A stretch of 64,000 nt of DNA from a bacterium (GTDB taxonomy: Bacteria > UBA8248): the NCBI GenBank assembly GCA_022828125.1, contig JAJEJD010000024.1, positions 172,763 to 236,762 of the forward strand. The letters run 5' to 3'. Positions within the stretch are counted from its first letter, which is position 1; every line of letters begins with the position of its first letter. The translations under genes and the position numbers were made by a program. Below are positions 8,188 to 17,377 of this stretch, piece after piece. A model generated the notes under the pieces. That model was not told the DNA's origin. It worked only from the letters and a program-made list of their open reading frames with translations, and ran no database searches.

Positions 8188-9464
8188 TTTTTCAATTCGA
8201 ATTTCTCATCATAGATATCAAAGCCCGATGACGCCGCGATGTCTCTCGCCTGCGTGATGAACTTACGCGCTAGGCTCGAGATGGCAGGATTTTTGAGAAA
8301 TTCGATGAAGAAATTGTGATAAAACGCATCGGGCCGCACGTGAACCCGCACCCTGAGCCTCGCGGCATCCTCTCTTCGTCCTCTCCTGTATCGAAACGTG
8401 ATGGATTTTTGGGGAGGAATGCGCGTGTCATGGATTTCACGGCTGAAATCGGACGAGAGTTTCCGCTCTATCACGTTGATTTGCCTTGAACCCGGTATTC
8501 TTCGCCCGTTCTTGTCTTCAAGTTCGGAGATGACGTCCACCGAGGGCGTAATGTAGGTGGGAAAATAATGGCCGGCGCCCGAGTTCGTGAGCTTGATTTC
8601 GGCCGTCACGATTTCCCCGCGCGCTTCCGCTCCCAGCGAAACGTCGATTTGCACGGCGCTCTGCGTCATATCCTTGTCATGTATGCCCCGCCACAGATGC
8701 GCCCGATCTGGCATGTGGCAACTCTGGCAGGCGACGCCCTCCTCCCCCCAAAGCGAGTTTTTCCATTCGTTGTAGGTATTCTGAATCGATTTCCCGTTCG
8801 GCCCGGGAAACGTGTGCTGGTGACAACTCATGCAAAATTCAGAGCGGCTGAAAAAAAGCGTACGCTCCACACCACCATGCGGGCCATTGCCTGTCGTATC
8901 GTCTACGCCTTCGGGGGTCTCTTTCTTCCGGGGCCCATGCACGCGCCAATCGCGCACATGGCATGAGGCGCAGGCCAGTCCACTCATCTCCAGCTCAGGG
9001 TCGTGGACCGGGTTTTTCCGCCAGTTCGCCGGAGGGCCCGCGCTCTGCTTCGCGCGCTTTTGCTGTTCCGCCAAGGGCGCGTGGCACTCGTTGCAGCTTT
9101 GCGCTCCCCCGGGATTCGTCTTCCACATGTCGACGAGCTGTCCGTATACGCCCGGACTCATCGCCCTGGCGTGAAGCGTGGTTCTCCACTGTTCGTACTG
9201 CTCGGGATGACAGCTACCGCAACGCTCCGGCGAAAGGGAGCGTTCAGCGCCTTTGTATGATTTCGGCGCCTCGCCCATGGGAGGCAAAGGGTAGCGGAAG
9301 TATTCGTTCACGAAATCCCGCCAATGCTTCCACTTTCCGGGAATCCCTTTTTTTTCCGAAGCTTGCACGGAGGGAAAGAAGAAGCTTTTTGATATCTTCC
9401 GGGAAAACGCCGGGAGAGTGAGAAAAACAATAGAAACGATACAGATCCCGAGTTTCAAGCGCAT
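8184..9464 (-). CDS. pentaheme c-type cytochrome, exported
   Basis: Periplasmic multiheme electron carrier related to cytochrome c-554-type proteins. Five CxxCH heme sites lie at residues 82-86, 124-128, 165-169, 211-215 and 246-250 counted from the ATG at 9464. A hydrophobic signal segment occupies about residues 4-20. The C-terminal third (about 270-426) carries no heme motif and looks like a beta-rich domain. The frame is open further upstream to 9536, but 9464 gives a proper signal peptide. Redox partner and electron acceptor are unknown. It shares its final bases with the convergent Mo hydroxylase gene. Confidence 0.82.
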   Translation of the reverse strand: MRLKLGICIVSIVFLTLPAFSRKISKSFFFPSVQASEKKGIPGKWKHWRDFVNEYFRYPLPPMGEAPKSYKGAERSLSPERCGSCHPEQYEQWRTTLHARAMSPGVYGQLVDMWKTNPGGAQSCNECHAPLAEQQKRAKQSAGPPANWRKNPVHDPELEMSGLACASCHVRDWRVHGPRKKETPEGVDDTTGNGPHGGVERTLFFSRSEFCMSCHQHTFPGPNGKSIQNTYNEWKNSLWGEEGVACQSCHMPDRAHLWRGIHDKDMTQSAVQIDVSLGAEARGEIVTAEIKLTNSGAGHYFPTYITPSVDVISELEDKNGRRIPGSRQINVIERKLSSDFSREIHDTRIPPQKSITFRYRRGRREDAARLRVRVHVRPDAFYHNFFIEFLKNPAISSLARKFITQARDIAASSGFDIYDEKFELKN

Positions 9465-9591
9465 CTCATGATTCCTGTTACGGCGGCCCGCCTGCTTGAC
9501 CGGTTTCATTTCACCTGACGACACTCGTGTGGGCAAGTTTCTGAAAAAACCCCGAGAAATTGCAGTGCTGCTCCACGCCCGAATCTATTGT

Positions 9592-9611
9592 GGGCTTAAA
9601 GCCCTTTTTTT
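9592..9611 (+). terminator. Rho-independent terminator, plus strand
   Basis: GGGCT-TAA-AGCCC hairpin followed directly by seven T. It is oriented for plus-strand transcripts, yet the nearest plus-strand gene upstream ends at 8187. It may stop read-through antisense to the cytochrome gene, or end a short leader transcript. The gap 9465-9751 shows nothing else. Confidence 0.6.
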
Positions 9612-9751
9612 CTCAACAGGCGCATTTCCACACAAAGTTCATGGCTGAAACCTCGGGAAATGATATCACCGGGTCCAGGTTTTACTTGCTTCATCGAATT
9701 GGATAGGGTCTGTCAGAACAATCGAACCAGACCCGACAATTCGGAGGCATG

Positions 9752-10261
9752 ATGAATTTCGAGATACGTCCGGCCACTATCGAGGACACGGAAACGATCG
9801 TCCGGTTCAACATCGAAATGGCCCTGGAGAGTGAAAACCTGCGCCTGGAGCCCGGGAAAGTCCGCCGGGGCGTGGAAAAATCCCTCGCCGATCCATCGGT
9901 GGGACAATACTACCTCGCGCACCGGGGCGATGAGATTCTGGGGCAAATCCGGGTCACGCTGGAGTGGAGCGACTGGAACAACGGCCAATACTGGTGGATT
10001 CAGAACGTGTATGTCGTTCCGTCCGAGAGAAACCAGGGCATTTACAGGGCCTTGCACAACTACGTCAAAAATCTCGCCGATCAAGCCGGCGCCTGCGGGC
10101 TCCAGCTATACGTGGACGCGCAAAACGCGGCGGCCCAGGCGGTTTACAGGAACCTGAACATGGAGCAAAGCCACTATCTGATTTACGAGCAACGGGAAGA
10201 CGAACCGGAAAAGCAGGAAAAACGCCTCACGGACAAACCCGGATGTCAGGAGCCCTCCTGA
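9752..10261 (+). CDS. GNAT family N-acetyltransferase
   Basis: Acetyl-CoA-dependent acyltransferase of the GCN5 fold, about 169 aa. The N-terminal strand/helix (FEIRPATIEDTETIVRFN) and the acetyl-CoA-binding region (IQNVYVVPSERNQGIYRAL) with the following QLYVDAQNAAAQAVYRNLNM helix are typical. A GGAGG box lies four bases before the second of two adjacent ATG codons (9749, 9752); either could start. The substrate cannot be predicted. The 3' end overlaps the convergent membrane-protein gene by 16 bases. Confidence 0.85.
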   Translation: MNFEIRPATIEDTETIVRFNIEMALESENLRLEPGKVRRGVEKSLADPSVGQYYLAHRGDEILGQIRVTLEWSDWNNGQYWWIQNVYVVPSERNQGIYRALHNYVKNLADQAGACGLQLYVDAQNAAAQAVYRNLNMEQSHYLIYEQREDEPEKQEKRLTDKPGCQEPS

Positions 10262-10782
10262 TTCCTCTTGAGGGGAATGACATCCGCAGGCTTTTGCGCG
10301 TCATCCCGGCGGCGTCCCCGCCAGGAGGAAGGCCATACATAGCGCACGCGCCACAGGGTTCGGGCCGCACCGCCCACCGCCCACGTGACGGCGCTTCCCG
10401 CCGTGCGCGTTTTGCTGCCTAGCGAGCGAAACGCTTTCTTGCCGCCTTCCTCGCCGATGGAGACGAGGCGCGAGGTCGCCTCTTTCGCCGCGCCGAGCGG
10501 CCGGAGGGCCTGCGCGATCGCCTGACGCAACACCCATTTCAGCATCAGGCAGAATACGACGGAGAGAGCGAAAAAGACGCCCAGCACCTTGAAGGCGCGG
10601 GCGGGCTCATCCACTATCATCACGCTCGTCTGCGCGATACCGTAGAACGCCAGGGCCACGATCCCCAGACAGACGGCCACGGCGCCTCCTGAGCGCACTA
10701 TCAACCGCATGATGCCGAACATGTTCGTCTCCGATCCCCTGTCGTTGCCGGAAAACGCATCCGATTCATCGAGAATACCCAT
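10246..10782 (-). CDS. hypothetical membrane protein
   Basis: Protein of about 178 aa without a recognised family. Two strongly hydrophobic stretches (about residues 28-53 and 64-85) look like transmembrane helices, followed by a basic cytoplasmic-type tail rich in Arg/Lys. ATG at 10782 is preferred to an in-frame TTG at 10794; neither has a strong ribosome binding site. Convergent with, and overlapping, the GNAT gene. Moderately sure it is coding, no function inferred. Confidence 0.55.
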   Translation of the reverse strand: MGILDESDAFSGNDRGSETNMFGIMRLIVRSGGAVAVCLGIVALAFYGIAQTSVMIVDEPARAFKVLGVFFALSVVFCLMLKWVLRQAIAQALRPLGAAKEATSRLVSIGEEGGKKAFRSLGSKTRTAGSAVTWAVGGAARTLWRVRYVWPSSWRGRRRDDAQKPADVIPLKRNQEGS

Positions 10783-10833
10783 TTGCGAAACCAAAATCCA
10801 GCGCGGTTATTTCATCTCCGGGAGATGTTTCCG

Positions 10834-10862
10834 TTGACGCGCACAACCTCCCGTTTTATGTT
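10834..10862 (+). promoter_or_regulatory. sigma70-type promoter for serS
   Basis: TTGACG (10834-10839) and TATGTT (10857-10862) are separated by 17 bases, close to the sigma70 consensus. The expected start of transcription is about 30 bases before the serS start codon. Confidence 0.65.
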
Positions 10863-10900
10863 CACTACCCCGTAAGGAAACATCATGGAGGAGCGGCAAA

Positions 10901-12184
10901 TTGTTCGACATTCGCCTCATCAGACAAGACCCCGAAGCGGTGGCGCGCGCCCTCGCGCGAAGGGGCGGCGGTTGGGACCTCTCGGGCTTGCTGGAGATCG
11001 ACGCCCGGAGGCGGGATTTGACCCACCAGGTCGAAAGCCGGGTGGCCGACGTGCGAAAACGCAGCAAGCAAATCGGCGAACTGAAAAGGAACAAGGCGTC
11101 CGAGGAGGAGGTCGAAACGTTTCTGGCCGAGAACCAGCGCCTGACGGCCGAGGCCAAGTCCATGGAGGGAGAACTCAAGGAACTCGAACAAAAACAAAAC
11201 GATATCCTCCTCGAACTGCCCAACGCGCCGCATGAGACCACCCCCGAAGGCAGGAGTGCTGAGGACAACGCCCTCGTGCGGGTCTGGGGCGAGAAACCCG
11301 CTTTCGACTTCGAACCCAGGGCGCATGACGAGCTGGGCGAGTCCCTGGGGATTCTCGACATGAAACGCGCCGCCAAGATAGCGGGCGCGCGGTTCGCGCT
11401 CTACCGGGGGGCGGGCGCGCGTTTGGAGCGCGCGCTCATCAACTTCATGCTCGACCTGCACACGAACGAGCACGGCTACACCGAGTGGCTCCCCCCCTTC
11501 ATGGTGAACCCCGAGGCCATGACGGGCACGGGCCAGCTGCCCAAGTTCGAGGAAGACCTCTTCCGCGTAAATGACGGAAAGTATTACCTTATCCCCACCG
11601 CCGAGGTGCCCGTCACGAACATCCACCGCGACGAAATCCTTAGCAACGAGGACCTCCCCCTCAAGTACACGGCCTATACGCCGTGTTTCAGGAGCGAGGC
11701 CGGCTCCTACGGCCAGGACACGCGCGGCCTCATCCGCCAGCACCAGTTCAACAAGGTGGAGCTCGTCAAGTTCAGCCGCCCCGAGACGAGCTACGAGGAG
11801 CTCGAGAGCTTGACCCAAGACGCCGAGAAAGTGTTGAAACTACTGGGGCTGCACTACCGCGTCGTCACGCTGTGCGCGGGAGACCTGGGCTTTTCCGCCG
11901 CCAAGACGTACGACATCGAGGTCTGGGTGCCCTCCCAGAACACCTACCGCGAGATATCCTCGTGCAGCAATTTCGAGGACTTCCAGGCCCGGCGCGCGGG
12001 CATCCGCTACCGGCCCGGGGCGGGCGCGAAACCCGAGTTCGTCCACACCCTGAACGGCTCGGGGCTGGCGGTGGGCCGCACGCTGGTGGCGATTCTGGAG
12101 AACTTCCAGCGCGCGGACGGCTCCGTGGCGATACCCGGGGCCTTGCGCCCCTACATGGGCGGAACCGCTTCTATATCTGTCTGA
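10901..12184 (+). CDS. serS: seryl-tRNA synthetase
   Basis: Charges tRNA-Ser with serine; in Sec-using bacteria it also serylates tRNA-Sec. Residues about 1-105 form the long helical arm (charged heptads, [21 protein letters not shown]). The class II core follows with [26 protein letters not shown], motif 2 [22 protein letters not shown] and motif 3 [17 protein letters not shown]. Length 427 aa is standard. The start is TTG, preceded by GGAGGA with good spacing; the family N-terminus FDIRLIR follows immediately. Two tRNA-Ser genes lie 1.0 and 4.5 kb downstream. Confidence 0.95.
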   Translation: MFDIRLIRQDPEAVARALARRGGGWDLSGLLEIDARRRDLTHQVESRVADVRKRSKQIGELKRNKASEEEVETFLAENQRLTAEAKSMEGELKELEQKQNDILLELPNAPHETTPEGRSAEDNALVRVWGEKPAFDFEPRAHDELGESLGILDMKRAAKIAGARFALYRGAGARLERALINFMLDLHTNEHGYTEWLPPFMVNPEAMTGTGQLPKFEEDLFRVNDGKYYLIPTAEVPVTNIHRDEILSNEDLPLKYTAYTPCFRSEAGSYGQDTRGLIRQHQFNKVELVKFSRPETSYEELESLTQDAEKVLKLLGLHYRVVTLCAGDLGFSAAKTYDIEVWVPSQNTYREISSCSNFEDFQARRAGIRYRPGAGAKPEFVHTLNGSGLAVGRTLVAILENFQRADGSVAIPGALRPYMGGTASISV

Positions 12185-12573
12185 AATCGATATAACGCCA
12201 TAAAAATCAATCGTATACACTCTCAGTTTCATCCCGGCCGGGAAACCTTTGCAGAATCTTTACCCACCGCCGCCGCCTTCGCTGATACCATCCAAGCCGT
12301 TTGATCAGCCTCGACGGGTGTTTGGAGAGGCGACGGGCGAATCCGGCGGGGGACGCCGAACTGCTTCGCTCTCATGGACGAGGCGTCGGCGGGCCGGATA
12401 CGCCGCGCGGGGGTCAACGGCACCGCAAACGGGTCCACCCGCCCCGGAGACGGGAGCGCCATCCAGTCGCGCGGATGCGCACCCGGATTTCGGCCGGTCG
12501 TCCGCCTTTTTGGCTCGGGCGGCTTCGGTCGATTCCTCCGGAAGCGGAAAGCCCGAACGCGGGGTCTCCCCGC

Positions 12574-12662
12574 GCGGCCCATCGCACGCCCGAACGCGGC
12601 AATCGCTCACTCTTCAATCGCGATTGACCCCGACGCGGCCCATCGCACGCCCCGAACGCGGC
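12574..12662. repeat. short direct repeat in non-coding region
   Basis: A unit of about 28 bases (GCGGCCCATCGCACGCCC...) occurs twice, at 12574-12600 and 12635-12662, the second with one extra C. It lies in the 1-kb gap between serS and the tRNA-Ser gene (12185-13214). An arginine/proline-rich reading frame crosses the gap but runs through repeats and resembles no protein. I see no other gene there. Confidence 0.5.
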
Positions 12663-12689
12663 CCGTCGCGCCCTGAAAATCCGCAACGC

Positions 12690-12860
12690 ATTTCCCCGCA
12701 TTTGCCGTCATGGCGGGACCGGCCGATCGTGGCAGAATCCTCCTGCGCCGCGACCCGTCGGCGTCATTTCCCAAGAAATTTAATTTTCAGAAATTTACGG
12801 AAAAACCCCGTCAATTTATCGATATTTATCGAATTTTATGGAAATTCGATATTTTTGAAC
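12690..12860. repeat. dispersed repeat, copy A
   Basis: Runs from a CCGCATTTGCCG segment near 12694 to an AT-rich tract CGTCAATTTATCGATATTTATCGAATTTTAT near 12809-12839. The same order of blocks recurs at 62930-63100 with diverged sequence between them. The AT-rich end stands out against the GC-rich surroundings. No coding capacity; possibly a small non-autonomous element or a conserved structured RNA. Confidence 0.5.
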
Positions 12861-13035
12861 GAAGCGACCGGCTCCGCCATCATACCGGAATCCCCCGAAT
12901 CCGCGCGGACGGCAACTGCGGGCAAATGCGGGTCGATTTCGAACGGGATGCAGAGAATTTCGTCCCGATGCCGAAAGGGAGCGATGAGCGCCCAGCCGCA
13001 AATGCGGGGAAATGCGCCCCGCCGCGAACCCCTTA

Positions 13036-13112
13036 TCGGGGCTGTTGAAAAACCCCTCCTCGGGGGCATCGCTTTTACCCCCCTGACAAGGGGGGGTAAG
13101 GGGGGTTGCTTT
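13036..13112. repeat. dispersed C/G-tract repeat
   Basis: Contains GGCTGTTGAAAAACCCC, then CCCCCCTGACAAGGGGGG and a GTAAGGGGGGTTG tail. It is one of at least eight copies of this element in the gaps of the window. The complementary C and G runs can form a strong hairpin. A TGATTAAAAAACCCC motif follows at about 13151. Confidence 0.7.
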
Positions 13113-13214
13113 TCCAGTCGAGAGGGGCGCCGCCTCTCCCCGCTCGTGGCTGATTAAAAAACCCCTCCGGGCCGTGCTAGAATAATAGGAGAGTCTCGAC
13201 CGCTCACAGATCGC

Positions 13215-13300
13215 GGAGGGATGGCCGAGCGGCCGAAGGCGGTGGTCTTGAAAACCACTGAGCGAAAGCTCCGGGGGTTCGAATCCCTCTCCCTCCGCCA
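13215..13300 (+). tRNA. tRNA-Ser (anticodon TGA)
   Basis: Acceptor stem GGAGGGA pairs with TCCCTCC, followed by discriminator G and an encoded CCA. The anticodon loop CTTGAAA gives TGA. A long variable arm (GAGCGAAAGCTC) and a standard TTCGAATC T-loop mark it as serine. It is not tRNA-Sec, which would have anticodon TCA and an extended acceptor. Confidence 0.95.
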
Positions 13301-13522
13301 GCTTTCATACGGGCGGGCCTGGAGGAAACCCGGTTTCTCGCAGCCGTTCCATGCGGGCATCGCCGTTCAGCTATCGAAGTTCACCGACCCCTTTTCACCG
13401 TCAGCACCGCGCCCCCGACCCGCCGCTATACTTGCCCGGAACATTTCTGCAAAATGGGGCCATGGCATGCAGTCCACCGGGACGGCGACCGAAGCGAGCG
13501 GTCGAGGGGACCGGAAAGCGAC

Positions 13523-15904
13523 ATGGGGACTCCCAGGTCAGGCAAAGGTGGTGACAGGGCAGGCGCGAACGGCGCTTATTCGTACCGGGCCTCCGCCTGC
13601 GCCGTCCTCCTCTGCGCGATGCTCATTCTCACGAACTGCGGCGGGGGAGGCTCGGGAGGGCGCCCGCAGGCCGCGGTGACGCCCGAAACCCCGCAGCCCC
13701 AACCACCCCCGCCGGAGCCCGTACAACCGCCGCAGCCGCCGACGCAACCCCAGCAGCCGACGCAAGAGTGCGTTCCGCTCCACGACGGGACCTGCCCCTC
13801 GGTCAGCGACTTCGACAGCCGGGCGCGGCGGCTCGCCGGCACATACGCCGTACACCGGAATTTCAGGAACCAGCCGGGTCTCGCGGCGGTCGGCGCAGAC
13901 CGGGCCTACGCCCACGTCGAGCTGCTCAAGGGGGAAAACACCTCTCCGGGGTCAGGAGTGACCATCGGCTTCATGGACAGCGGCATCGACGCCTCGCACC
14001 GTATGTTCGCGGGGAAGGCGGTCACCGAGGTGTTCCTGGGAGGTACCCCGAACGAGACGGGCGCGACCTTCTCTCACGGCACGGCCGTCGCGAGCGTCGC
14101 CGCCGGAATCCGGGATCATTTCGTCCCCACCGGCCCGCAAGGCGTCGCCTGGGGCGCCGACATCGCCATGTTCGCAATTCCCACAGGAAGCCCGGTCGGC
14201 GACTACAAACCCATCTCTCTCGCGGACTCAGGCGACGCAGACACCTCGTGGGCGTCGTGGTTCAACCGGATACTGGCGTGGCGAAACGGCGGCAGGCGCG
14301 CCGACATCCTGAACCTGAGCATCGGCTACGAAGGCATCATCGACGACTACAGCGAAGCCGACCTCCGCGCCAACTTCGGGCGGACGATCGCCGCGATGGC
14401 GCAGGCGGGCGCCGTTGACAAGGCGGTTTTCGTCTGGGCGGCCGGCAACGCCCAGGGAAGGTCGTGCGCTTCGTCGGTGGCCCACTGCGAGAACGGGAAA
14501 ATCAACGCCGTTTCGCCCGATGTGCTGGCGGGCCTCGCCACGCGGGTCGAGGAGCTCCGGGGACACACGGTCGCCGTCGCGGCGCTGGGGCCGGGCGGAA
14601 CCATCGCGGACTTCTCCAACCGCTGCGGCATCGCGGCGGACTATTGCATCGCGGCGCCCGGAGAAGACGTCCGGGTCGCCTATTTCGGGCCCCATCCCGA
14701 CACGTCCGCGCCCATCCGGAGCATCTGGCGGAGCAGCGGAACGTCCGTCGCCGCGCCGATGGTGTCCGGCGGGCTCGCGATCATGAAGCAACTCTTCCGG
14801 GACCAACTATCGAACACCGAACTGGTAACGCGCCTCTTCGAGACCGCCGACAATTCGGGCGCCTACGCGAACAGAGCCGTCTACGGCCGGGGGAAACTCG
14901 ACTTGGCCGCCGCCACGCACCCCGTGGGCGTCCCGGCGGTTCCCGTCGCCGTGAACGCGAACGGAGGCGGGAGCAACCTGCGCGCCACGCGCCTGCGTCT
15001 CGGAGCGCCGTTCGGAAACGCCCTCGCGCGGTCGGTCGGGGACCACGAGATCATGGCGCTCGACGACCTGGGCGCGCCGTTCTGGTACCGGCTGGGCGAT
15101 TTCGTGACGACGGCGGAAGGTCAGGCGGTGGACGCGAGAGTCAGGCGTTTTCTGGCGGGCGGGGCGCGCGAGACTCCCGAATGGCGGGGGGTCAGCGCGC
15201 GGGAGACCCCGGCGGAAGCCGGCGGCGGCCACCTCTCGCTCGCCGAGGGGGGGATGACGGCGACGTTCACCGGCCGGGCGGGCCTTTCCGCCTCGGTGTT
15301 CGGGACGAACCAGGAGCGCGACGCGGCGGGCGGGACGCTGGGATGGCGGCCTGAAGGCGCGCCGCTCGGCCTGCGCCTCGGGTGGATCACCGAGGGCGGA
15401 ACCATCCTCGGCGGCGAGGGCCGGGGGGCCTTCGGCTCGCTGGCGGCGGATACCGCCTTCATCCGCTTGGAGGGAGACGTGAGGCTCGGCGCGTGGCGTC
15501 TCGGGGCGGACGCGGAATGGGGGAACGCGCGCGCCCGGGCCCGGGGCGGGCTCATCGAGGAGGTATCGCCCATCTCGACCAGCGCGTTCGCGCTGCACGC
15601 GCGCGCCGCCGTGACGGATACGGACACCGTGCGCTTCTCCCTGGCGCAACCCCTGCGCGTCGAGGACGGCCGGGCGTCGCTGACGCTCCCTGCTGCGCGG
15701 ACCAAACTGGGGCGGGTGCTGCGCACGACCCTCACCTCGCCGCTCGCGCCCGAGGCGCGCCAGATCGACCTGGCCGCCACCTGGGAGAGGCCGCTGGCGG
15801 CGGGGCGGCTGCGCCTCGGCGTCGTCTGGAGCCGGAACCCCGGCCACCGGGGGGACGCCGGATCGCAACTCACGTTCCTCGCCGGCTGGCGTCGGGCGTT
15901 CTGA
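13523..15904 (+). CDS. S8 family (subtilisin-like) serine protease, lipoprotein-type leader, C-terminal autotransporter-like barrel
   Basis: Exported protease of 793 aa. The leader ends in a lipobox-like LTNC (Cys39), followed by GGGG and a Pro/Gln-rich linker (about 50-80). The catalytic triad is in IGFMDSGID (Asp152), SHGTAV (His185) and GTSVAAP (Ser408), spaced as in subtilases. The last 270 or so residues alternate polar and hydrophobic positions and end in Phe, as in outer-membrane autotransporter barrels. ATG at 13523 gives the leader directly after its basic region; an upstream in-frame start at 13454 would add 23 odd residues. A lipobox together with an autotransporter barrel is unusual. 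Its strong GC bias suggests either codon optimisation or acquisition. Confidence 0.82.
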   Translation: MGTPRSGKGGDRAGANGAYSYRASACAVLLCAMLILTNCGGGGSGGRPQAAVTPETPQPQPPPPEPVQPPQPPTQPQQPTQECVPLHDGTCPSVSDFDSRARRLAGTYAVHRNFRNQPGLAAVGADRAYAHVELLKGENTSPGSGVTIGFMDSGIDASHRMFAGKAVTEVFLGGTPNETGATFSHGTAVASVAAGIRDHFVPTGPQGVAWGADIAMFAIPTGSPVGDYKPISLADSGDADTSWASWFNRILAWRNGGRRADILNLSIGYEGIIDDYSEADLRANFGRTIAAMAQAGAVDKAVFVWAAGNAQGRSCASSVAHCENGKINAVSPDVLAGLATRVEELRGHTVAVAALGPGGTIADFSNRCGIAADYCIAAPGEDVRVAYFGPHPDTSAPIRSIWRSSGTSVAAPMVSGGLAIMKQLFRDQLSNTELVTRLFETADNSGAYANRAVYGRGKLDLAAATHPVGVPAVPVAVNANGGGSNLRATRLRLGAPFGNALARSVGDHEIMALDDLGAPFWYRLGDFVTTAEGQAVDARVRRFLAGGARETPEWRGVSARETPAEAGGGHLSLAEGGMTATFTGRAGLSASVFGTNQERDAAGGTLGWRPEGAPLGLRLGWITEGGTILGGEGRGAFGSLAADTAFIRLEGDVRLGAWRLGADAEWGNARARARGGLIEEVSPISTSAFALHARAAVTDTDTVRFSLAQPLRVEDGRASLTLPAARTKLGRVLRTTLTSPLAPEARQIDLAATWERPLAAGRLRLGVVWSRNPGHRGDAGSQLTFLAGWRRAF

Positions 15905-15935
15905 GCACAAGGCGACGCTTCCCCGGTCGGTTCGA

Positions 15936-16260
15936 TTGCCCCCTCGCTTGTTGAAACCAACCCCCCCTACCCCCCCTTGTCAGGGGGGTATGAAAAAGCA
16001 AACCCCGCAAAAAAGGATCAACTCCCCCCTTGAGGGGGAGTCGAAGAGGCCGAGCCCATGGGCGAAGGCCGATTCGGTGGGGGGAGGTTTGCTTTGTGGC
16101 ATGTCCCCCCACCGGTTCGGTTTCGGGTAAAAACCCCCTCACCTCACCGACTCCCCCTCAAGGGGGGAGTGAATCCCTTCTCTACTCGGTTGGGTTTGAC
16201 CCACAAGGGGGGGTAGGGGGGGTTGCCTTTATCCCCTGACAAGTGGGGTTGTCGAAAAAA
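15936..16260. repeat. composite of dispersed repeats after the protease gene
   Basis: Three blocks: an inverted C-tract copy (CCCCCCTTGTCAGGGGGG, about 15960-15990), a CCCCCCTTGAGGGGGAGTCG element with CGATTCGGTGGGGGGA (about 16020-16180, flanked by both orientations), and a forward G-tract copy ending TTGCCTTTATCCCCTGACAAG (about 16200-16245). The second block recurs at 18600-18775. No gene is evident in 15905-16696. Confidence 0.7.
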
Positions 16261-16289
16261 CCTCTATCCGACCTTCGAGATTATTCGCC

Positions 16290-16345
16290 GTAGCAGGGAC
16301 AGGCCCCTGCGCCTGTCCGAGGCCACCGTGCCTGTCCGAGGTTTC
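16290..16345. repeat. GGGACAGGC-type dispersed repeat
   Basis: TAGGGACAGGCCCCTGCGCCTGTCC followed by a second GTGCCTGTCCGAGG. The inverted GGACAGGC/GCCTGTCC pairs form short hairpins. Related copies lie near 22262-22342, 26211-26230, 32998-33030 and 42710-42760. Confidence 0.55.
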
Positions 16346-16440
16346 TTACGGGCATGGACATTCCCGATACGGGCGGGCACAAAGGCCCGCCCCTACAAAA
16401 CCATCACGTCTGCGACCTCCGTAAACCGCCAACGCCTCTC

Positions 16441-16530
16441 TCCTCACCCTGAGTAGCCGCCGAAGGCGGCGTATCGAAGGGCGAGAGGGCATCCTTCGAT
16501 ACGCGGCTCCGCCGCTACTCAGGATGAGGC
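16441..16530. repeat. long palindromic repeat (CTGAGTAGC ... GCTACTCAG)
   Basis: Left arm CCTCACCCTGAGTAGCCGCC with CGTATCGAAGG, right arm CCTTCGATACGCGGC with CCGCTACTCAGGATGAGG: a palindrome of about 90 bases able to fold into one long hairpin. A second full copy is at 33112-33232 and an interrupted one at 18385-18450. Confidence 0.7.
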
Positions 16531-16696
16531 GGATAGGGGTTTTTCAATAACTCTCAAGGGGGAGTGTACCTTACTCTTTCATCGGACGAGTCAAATCCTC
16601 GTTAAACGGAGTTTTCCAACAACCCCATCAGGGGCCGGTTTCTCCCGCACAGGATAGCCGCCGCCCCGTCTTGTGATATAGAATGGCGGCCCTCGC

Positions 16697-16788
16697 GGAG
16701 AGATGGCCGAGTGGCTGAAGGCGCTCGCCTGCTAAGCGAGTAGGCTGGGAAACCGGCCTCGAGGGTTCGAATCCCTCTCTCTCCGCCA
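16697..16788 (+). tRNA. tRNA-Ser (anticodon GCT)
   Basis: Acceptor GGAGAGA pairs with TCTCTCC, discriminator G and encoded CCA. The anticodon loop reads CTGCTAA, giving GCT for AGC/AGU. A long class II variable arm (GTAGGCTGGGAAACCGGCCTC) and TTCGAATC T-loop are present. A TATAGAAT box about 20 bases upstream may be its -10. Confidence 0.95.
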
Positions 16789-16906
16789 CCACGCAAACCC
16801 GCCTTGTGTTACATTAACTCCCGGCACATCACCGGCGCCGCCTCGTTCCTCCCGGTGGTTCGGATGAAGACGGCCCTTGCCCGGAACCGGCAGGAGGGAG
16901 AACGCG

Positions 16907-17377
16907 ATGCGGCGCAACTTCTTTCGCCTGGACGCAACTCAGCGGCTTCCCATCGAACTCGACGCCGCCTGGGCGTTTTTCTCGAATCCCCAGAACCTCG
17001 CGGAGATCACGCCGCCCGAGCTTCACCTGGTCGTCGAGAACGAACTGCCTGAAAGGATGCACCCCGGCGTCCTCATCTGCTACCGGGTGAAGCCCTTTCT
17101 CGGGGTTCCGGTGCACTGGGTCACGGAGATAACGCACGTGGAGGAAGGCCGCCTCTTCGTGGACGAGCAGCGCTTCGGCCCCTATCGCTTCTGGCACCAC
17201 CAGCACCATTTTCTGCCGATCGAGGGAGGCGTGGAGATGCGCGACATCATCCACTACAAGCTGCCGCTGGGACCGCTCTCGTTCCTGGCCGACAGCTTCG
17301 TGGTGAGCCGCCAACTGCGACGCATCTTCTCCTACCGCGAAGAGGCGCTCACGCAGCGCTTCGGCCGGATGAACTGA
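16907..17377 (+). CDS. SRPBCC-fold ligand-binding protein
   Basis: Small (156 aa) START/Bet v 1-type helix-grip protein, as in conserved cell-division/lipid-binding relatives. The opening QRLPIELDAAWAFFSNPQNLAEITPPEL, the central WVTEITHVEEGRLFVDEQRFGPYRFWHHQHHF and the late VEMRDIIHYKLPLG are characteristic. ATG at 16907 follows GGAGGGAG with good spacing and is preferred to upstream in-frame starts. It lies directly after tRNA-Ser(GCT) and before the cyclophilin gene. No ligand can be assigned. Confidence 0.85.
   Translation: MRRNFFRLDATQRLPIELDAAWAFFSNPQNLAEITPPELHLVVENELPERMHPGVLICYRVKPFLGVPVHWVTEITHVEEGRLFVDEQRFGPYRFWHHQHHFLPIEGGVEMRDIIHYKLPLGPLSFLADSFVVSRQLRRIFSYREEALTQRFGRMN

Noticed and set aside
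12249..13157. 302-codon Arg/Pro-rich open frame downstream of serS
   Set aside because: It runs through dispersed repeats and has low-complexity composition with no family similarity; treated as chance in GC-rich sequence.
13215..13300. tRNA-Ser(TGA) as a possible tRNA-Sec
   Set aside because: Its anticodon is TGA, not TCA, and its acceptor and variable arm are normal for serine.
13454..13523. Upstream start of the S8 protease at 13454
   Set aside because: It would place 23 extra polar residues before the leader; 13523 gives a normal leader.
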